5,864 bases of DNA, taken from assembly GCA_900554875.1 (NCBI GenBank), contig USJA01000070.1, forward strand, positions 1 to 5,864. The letters run 5' to 3'. Positions 5,391 to 5,864 of this stretch are shown piece after piece. The translations under genes and the position numbers were made by a program. Source of the DNA: an uncultured Clostridium sp. (GTDB lineage Bacteria; Bacillota; Clostridia; TANB77; CAG-465). The notes beneath the pieces are model-generated. The model did no database searches and had not been told where the DNA came from. It was given only the letters and a program-made list of their open reading frames with translations. The first letter of the stretch is position 1. Each line of letters opens with the position of its first letter.

Positions 5391-5864
5391 ATGTTTATTT
5401 CAATTAATTGGATAAAAGATTTCGTAAACTTAGATGGAATTGATATAAAGGATTTAATATATAAATTTACAATGTCTACAGCTGAAGTTGAAGGAATTAT
5501 TGAATATGGAAAAAATACAAGAGATGTAGTTGTAGCTAAAGTTTTATCTGTAGAAAATGTAGAAAATTCAAAAAAACTACATAAATTAGTTGTAGATATT
5601 GGAGATAAAAAAGTAAATTGCATTTGTGGAGCGCCTAATGTAAAAGAGGGAATCAAGGTTGCATTTGCTAAAGAAGGAAGTTTAGTTAATGGTTTAAGTA
5701 TAACAAAAACAACAATCGCAGGTCATGAAAGCTCTGGAATGTGCTTATCTGAGAAAGAACTTGGTATTAGTGACGATAACTCTGGAATTATGATTTTAGA
5801 TGATAAATATAATATTGGAGAAGATATTAAAAATATAATACCAATTGACGATATAATATATGAA
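5391..5864 (+). CDS. pheT: Phenylalanyl-tRNA synthetase beta subunit, N-terminal part (cut by window end)
   Basis: The reading frame stays open for 158 codons to the last base; full-length bacterial PheT has about 790-800 residues. The start MFISINWIKDFVNL matches the typical PheT N-terminus, and TMSTAEVEG (28-35) matches the first structural domain. Residues from about 40 to 150 form the EMAP II-like OB-fold tRNA-binding domain, with DVVVAKVLSVE (45-55), CGAPNV (79-84) and SGMCLSEKELGISDD (115-129). The beta subunit binds tRNA-Phe and, through its later B3/B4 domain outside the window, edits tyrosyl-tRNA-Phe. GGGAGGT at 5380-5386 lies close before the ATG. The pheS stop is 12 bases upstream with no promoter or terminator between, so the gene belongs to the pheST operon. 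Confidence 0.97.
   Translation, partial: MFISINWIKDFVNLDGIDIKDLIYKFTMSTAEVEGIIEYGKNTRDVVVAKVLSVENVENSKKLHKLVVDIGDKKVNCICGAPNVKEGIKVAFAKEGSLVNGLSITKTTIAGHESSGMCLSEKELGISDDNSGIMILDDKYNIGEDIKNIIPIDDIIYE

Noticed and set aside
4958..5656. A 232-codon open frame on the - strand.
   Set aside because: It lies antisense to well-identified pheS and pheT. Its product is rich in Ser, Phe, Ile and Pro as expected from reverse-reading A+T-rich genes, with no known domain and no good ribosome site.

Overview
The window is a very A+T-rich stretch from what looks like a Gram-positive Clostridia-type bacterium (phylum Bacillota). This rests on low GC, strong purine-rich Shine-Dalgarno sites, a T-box type leader in front of a tRNA synthetase gene, and protein sequences of clostridial flavour. 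The exact taxon cannot be set from the sequence. All recognisable genes lie on the + strand.

Layout: (1) positions 1-150 hold the last 49 codons of a gene whose C-terminus resembles the dGTPase / HD-type dNTP triphosphohydrolase family. (2) Fifteen bases later starts a complete leucyl-tRNA synthetase gene, leuS (166-2580). It has intact aminoacylation and editing motifs and two Cys4 clusters but lacks the leucine-specific insertion that E. coli LeuRS has before KMSKS. (3) After 25 bases comes a membrane-anchored GGDEF-EAL protein (2606-4063). Its GGDEF half looks catalytically complete and its EAL half has lost most metal-binding residues. The short gaps suggest the first three genes share a transcript.

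(4) The 286-base gap 4064-4349 is regulatory. It contains a strong sigma-A-like promoter (TTGACT, 17 bp, TATTAT), a 14-bp palindrome over the -10 and start region, a T-box motif with a well-formed antiterminator, and a competing 14-bp intrinsic terminator directly before the next Shine-Dalgarno site. I cannot find a normal Stem I or a phenylalanine specifier codon in this leader. (5) The leader feeds pheS (4350-5378, complete) and pheT (5391 to the window end, first 158 codons), which encode the alpha and beta subunits of phenylalanyl-tRNA synthetase.

The window is therefore mostly translation housekeeping: charging of tRNA-Leu and tRNA-Phe, with pheST apparently controlled by uncharged tRNA. 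A c-di-GMP-type signalling gene sits between the two synthetase loci. I see no mobile element, CRISPR array, tRNA or rRNA gene, and no convincing new multi-gene system. The points most worth checking are the atypical T-box leader and the half-degenerate GGDEF-EAL protein.
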